From a virus, in the IMG/VR virus record IMGVR_UViG_3300037560_000195, positions 1 through 46,184 of that record: a stretch of 46,184 nt of DNA; one strand, given 5' to 3'. The notes below the pieces were generated by a model. It was given only the letters and a program-made list of their open reading frames with translations. It did not search any database and had not been told where the DNA came from. Positions 45,579 through 46,184 of the stretch are shown one piece after another. Within the stretch, counting starts at the first letter, position 1, and each line of letters starts with the position of its first letter. The position numbers and the translations under genes are program-made.

Positions 45579-45588
45579 TAGCCGATAG
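45579..45588. promoter_or_regulatory. Operator-like site shared with the left early promoter
   Basis: Seen: TAGCCGATAG is the exact reverse complement of CTATCGGCTA at 1975-1984, and is followed by ATT as at 2019-2028 (CCGATAGATT). It lies at the expected start of the rightward early transcript. Inferred: binding of the same repressor controls both early promoters. Confidence 0.6.
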
Positions 45589-45606
45589 ATTCCCGGGGGG
45601 GGAGAG

Positions 45607-45630
45607 ATGCAGCATTCGTGGGCTGCCTGA
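45607..45630 (+). CDS. Possible leader peptide (7 aa) ahead of the replication gene
   Basis: Seen: after a very strong Shine-Dalgarno (GGGGGGGAGAG) an ATG at 45607 encodes MQHSWAA then stop, four bases before the GTG at 45634 that begins the replication protein. The GTG itself has no good ribosome site. Inferred: the ribosome ends the leader and re-initiates, so the small ORF may couple or gate translation. It could instead be chance. Confidence 0.35.
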   Translation: MQHSWAA

Positions 45631-45633
45631 GCT

Positions 45634-46184
45634 GTGCCGCGCAACCAGCCGCCGTACTTCAAGGTCCGCTGTTCGGTGAGGAATCACGCGAAGATGCGCG
45701 AGGCCTACTCCGACAACCGGCTCTTCGCCGGCTGGGTTCGGCTCGGGATCTACGCGGTCGAGGTCTATGCGGACCGGACCGGCGACGTTTTCGAGATCCC
45801 CGATCGGCGCCTGCCGGAGATCTTCGGCGTCGGGCGCGAGCATACCGCGCGGGCAGCGCTCCGGCAGCTCGCCGCTAGATCGCCACTAGAGGCCGAGCAG
45901 ATCGGTTCCACATGGCGGATCACGTGGCCTAACCTATCGAAAAAGCAGTTCCCTTTTCGAGAAGGCGTGCGTTCGCCTCTTGCCTCCGCCTCCGCCTCCG
46001 CCTCCGCTACCGCATCCACCTCCAAGAGAGAAGAGTCGTCGCGGAGCCCGAGCGCTCCGCGGGCGCCGAGCCCGGATGCGGTGAGCTTCGCCGGCAGATT
46101 CCGAGCGGCGCTCAAGGGACGGACCCCGGACGCGAAGATGCCGAGCGAGGCCGGCTTCGCCCGCTGGTGCGCGGAGGCCGACCG
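45634..46184 (+). CDS. O-like phage replication initiator, C-terminus cut by window edge
   Basis: Seen: GTG 45634, the first start after an in-frame stop at 45628, then an open frame to the edge (183 codons). N-terminal alpha/beta with a winged-helix look: RLFAGWVRLGIYAVEVYAD, then FEIPDRRLPEIFGVGREHTARAALRQLAAR. After about residue 105 a Ser/Ala-rich linker (SASASASATASTS) joins a further helical part (FAGRFRAALKGRTP). Known: lambda O-type initiators join an HTH/winged domain by a flexible linker, with origin iterons inside the gene. The assignment rests on fold look and place; no specific motif proves it. Confidence 0.6.
   Translation, partial: MPRNQPPYFKVRCSVRNHAKMREAYSDNRLFAGWVRLGIYAVEVYADRTGDVFEIPDRRLPEIFGVGREHTARAALRQLAARSPLEAEQIGSTWRITWPNLSKKQFPFREGVRSPLASASASASATASTSKREESSRSPSAPRAPSPDAVSFAGRFRAALKGRTPDAKMPSEAGFARWCAEAD
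45937..46005 (+). repeat. Possible origin repeats: A/T inverted repeat plus GCCTCC hexamers
   Basis: Seen: TCGAAAA (45937-45943) and TTTTCGA (45954-45960) form a perfect 7-bp inverted repeat in a locally A/T-richer patch, followed by four exact GCCTCC copies (45982-46005). They lie in the linker region of the replication gene. Inferred: candidate replication origin placed inside the initiator gene as in lambda-like phages; the hexamers may instead be a simple coding repeat for Ser-Ala. Confidence 0.4.

Noticed and set aside
45982-46005. GCCTCC copies as a CRISPR-like array
   Set aside because: Contiguous hexamers without spacers, inside a coding frame for Ser-Ala.
1-46184. Window as a complete circular genome
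   Set aside because: Joining the last bases to the first gives no continuous gene in either direction; the two edge genes are on opposite strands and run off the ends.

Overview
This window is a GC-rich double-stranded DNA phage (or prophage) genome segment with a siphovirus-type late region. The evidence is a full set of packaging, portal, capsid, neck, tail-tube, tape-measure and tail-tip genes in canonical order, most joined by stop/start overlaps. The host is not identifiable. Signal peptides of Gram-negative style, lipoproteins, spanin-like membrane proteins and U-tract terminators suggest a high-GC Gram-negative host, but this is inference. No integrase, tRNA gene, CRISPR array or insertion sequence was found. 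The two window edges do not join into a sensible gene, so the window is probably a slice of a larger genome.

Layout. (1) 1-1927, minus strand: small zinc-knuckle proteins and a DUF932 protein. They are read leftward from a promoter at 1974-2002 that overlaps a set of operator-like palindromes. (2) 2508-5298, plus strand: small regulators (two HTH proteins, a zinc-ribbon protein with a possible sigma-region-4-like end) and small CxxC proteins, with structured intergenic DNA. (3) 5306-11170: terminase small and large subunits, separated by about 4 kb of genes for beta-rich proteins, a coiled coil and a SAM methyltransferase. (4) 11174-20331: portal, head morphogenesis protein, XkdF-type protease, a protease-tail/scaffold ORF with nested starts, capsid cement, major capsid and neck proteins. 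(5) 20348-37397: tail tube, terminator, tail chaperones, tape measure, two tandem paralogous ~595-residue tail proteins, hub, lectin-like and fibre proteins. (6) 37554-40733: lysis module with membrane proteins, an amidase endolysin, two small lipoproteins and a protein carrying a clear phospholipase A2-like His-Asp signature; a terminator follows. (7) 41101-42046: an unknown protein and an HELAH metalloprotease, ending at a strong terminator. (8) 45432-42133, minus strand: YqaJ-type exonuclease, RecT annealase and small accessory genes. (9) 45634 to the right edge, plus strand: the start of an O-like replication initiator with possible origin repeats inside it.

How it fits together. Regions 1 and 9 appear to be early genes controlled by one repressor. 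Their promoters share the -35/-10 pair TTGCC(C/T) and GATAGT and the same 10-bp operator core, CTATCGGCTA. The exonuclease/annealase pair would serve recombination. The late genes form one long rightward unit, interrupted by a terminator and probable promoter before the tape-measure block. The most interesting candidates are the PLA2-like lysis-module protein, the shared operator circuit, the nested protease/scaffold starts, the cargo between the terminase genes, and a large set of small zinc-binding proteins.
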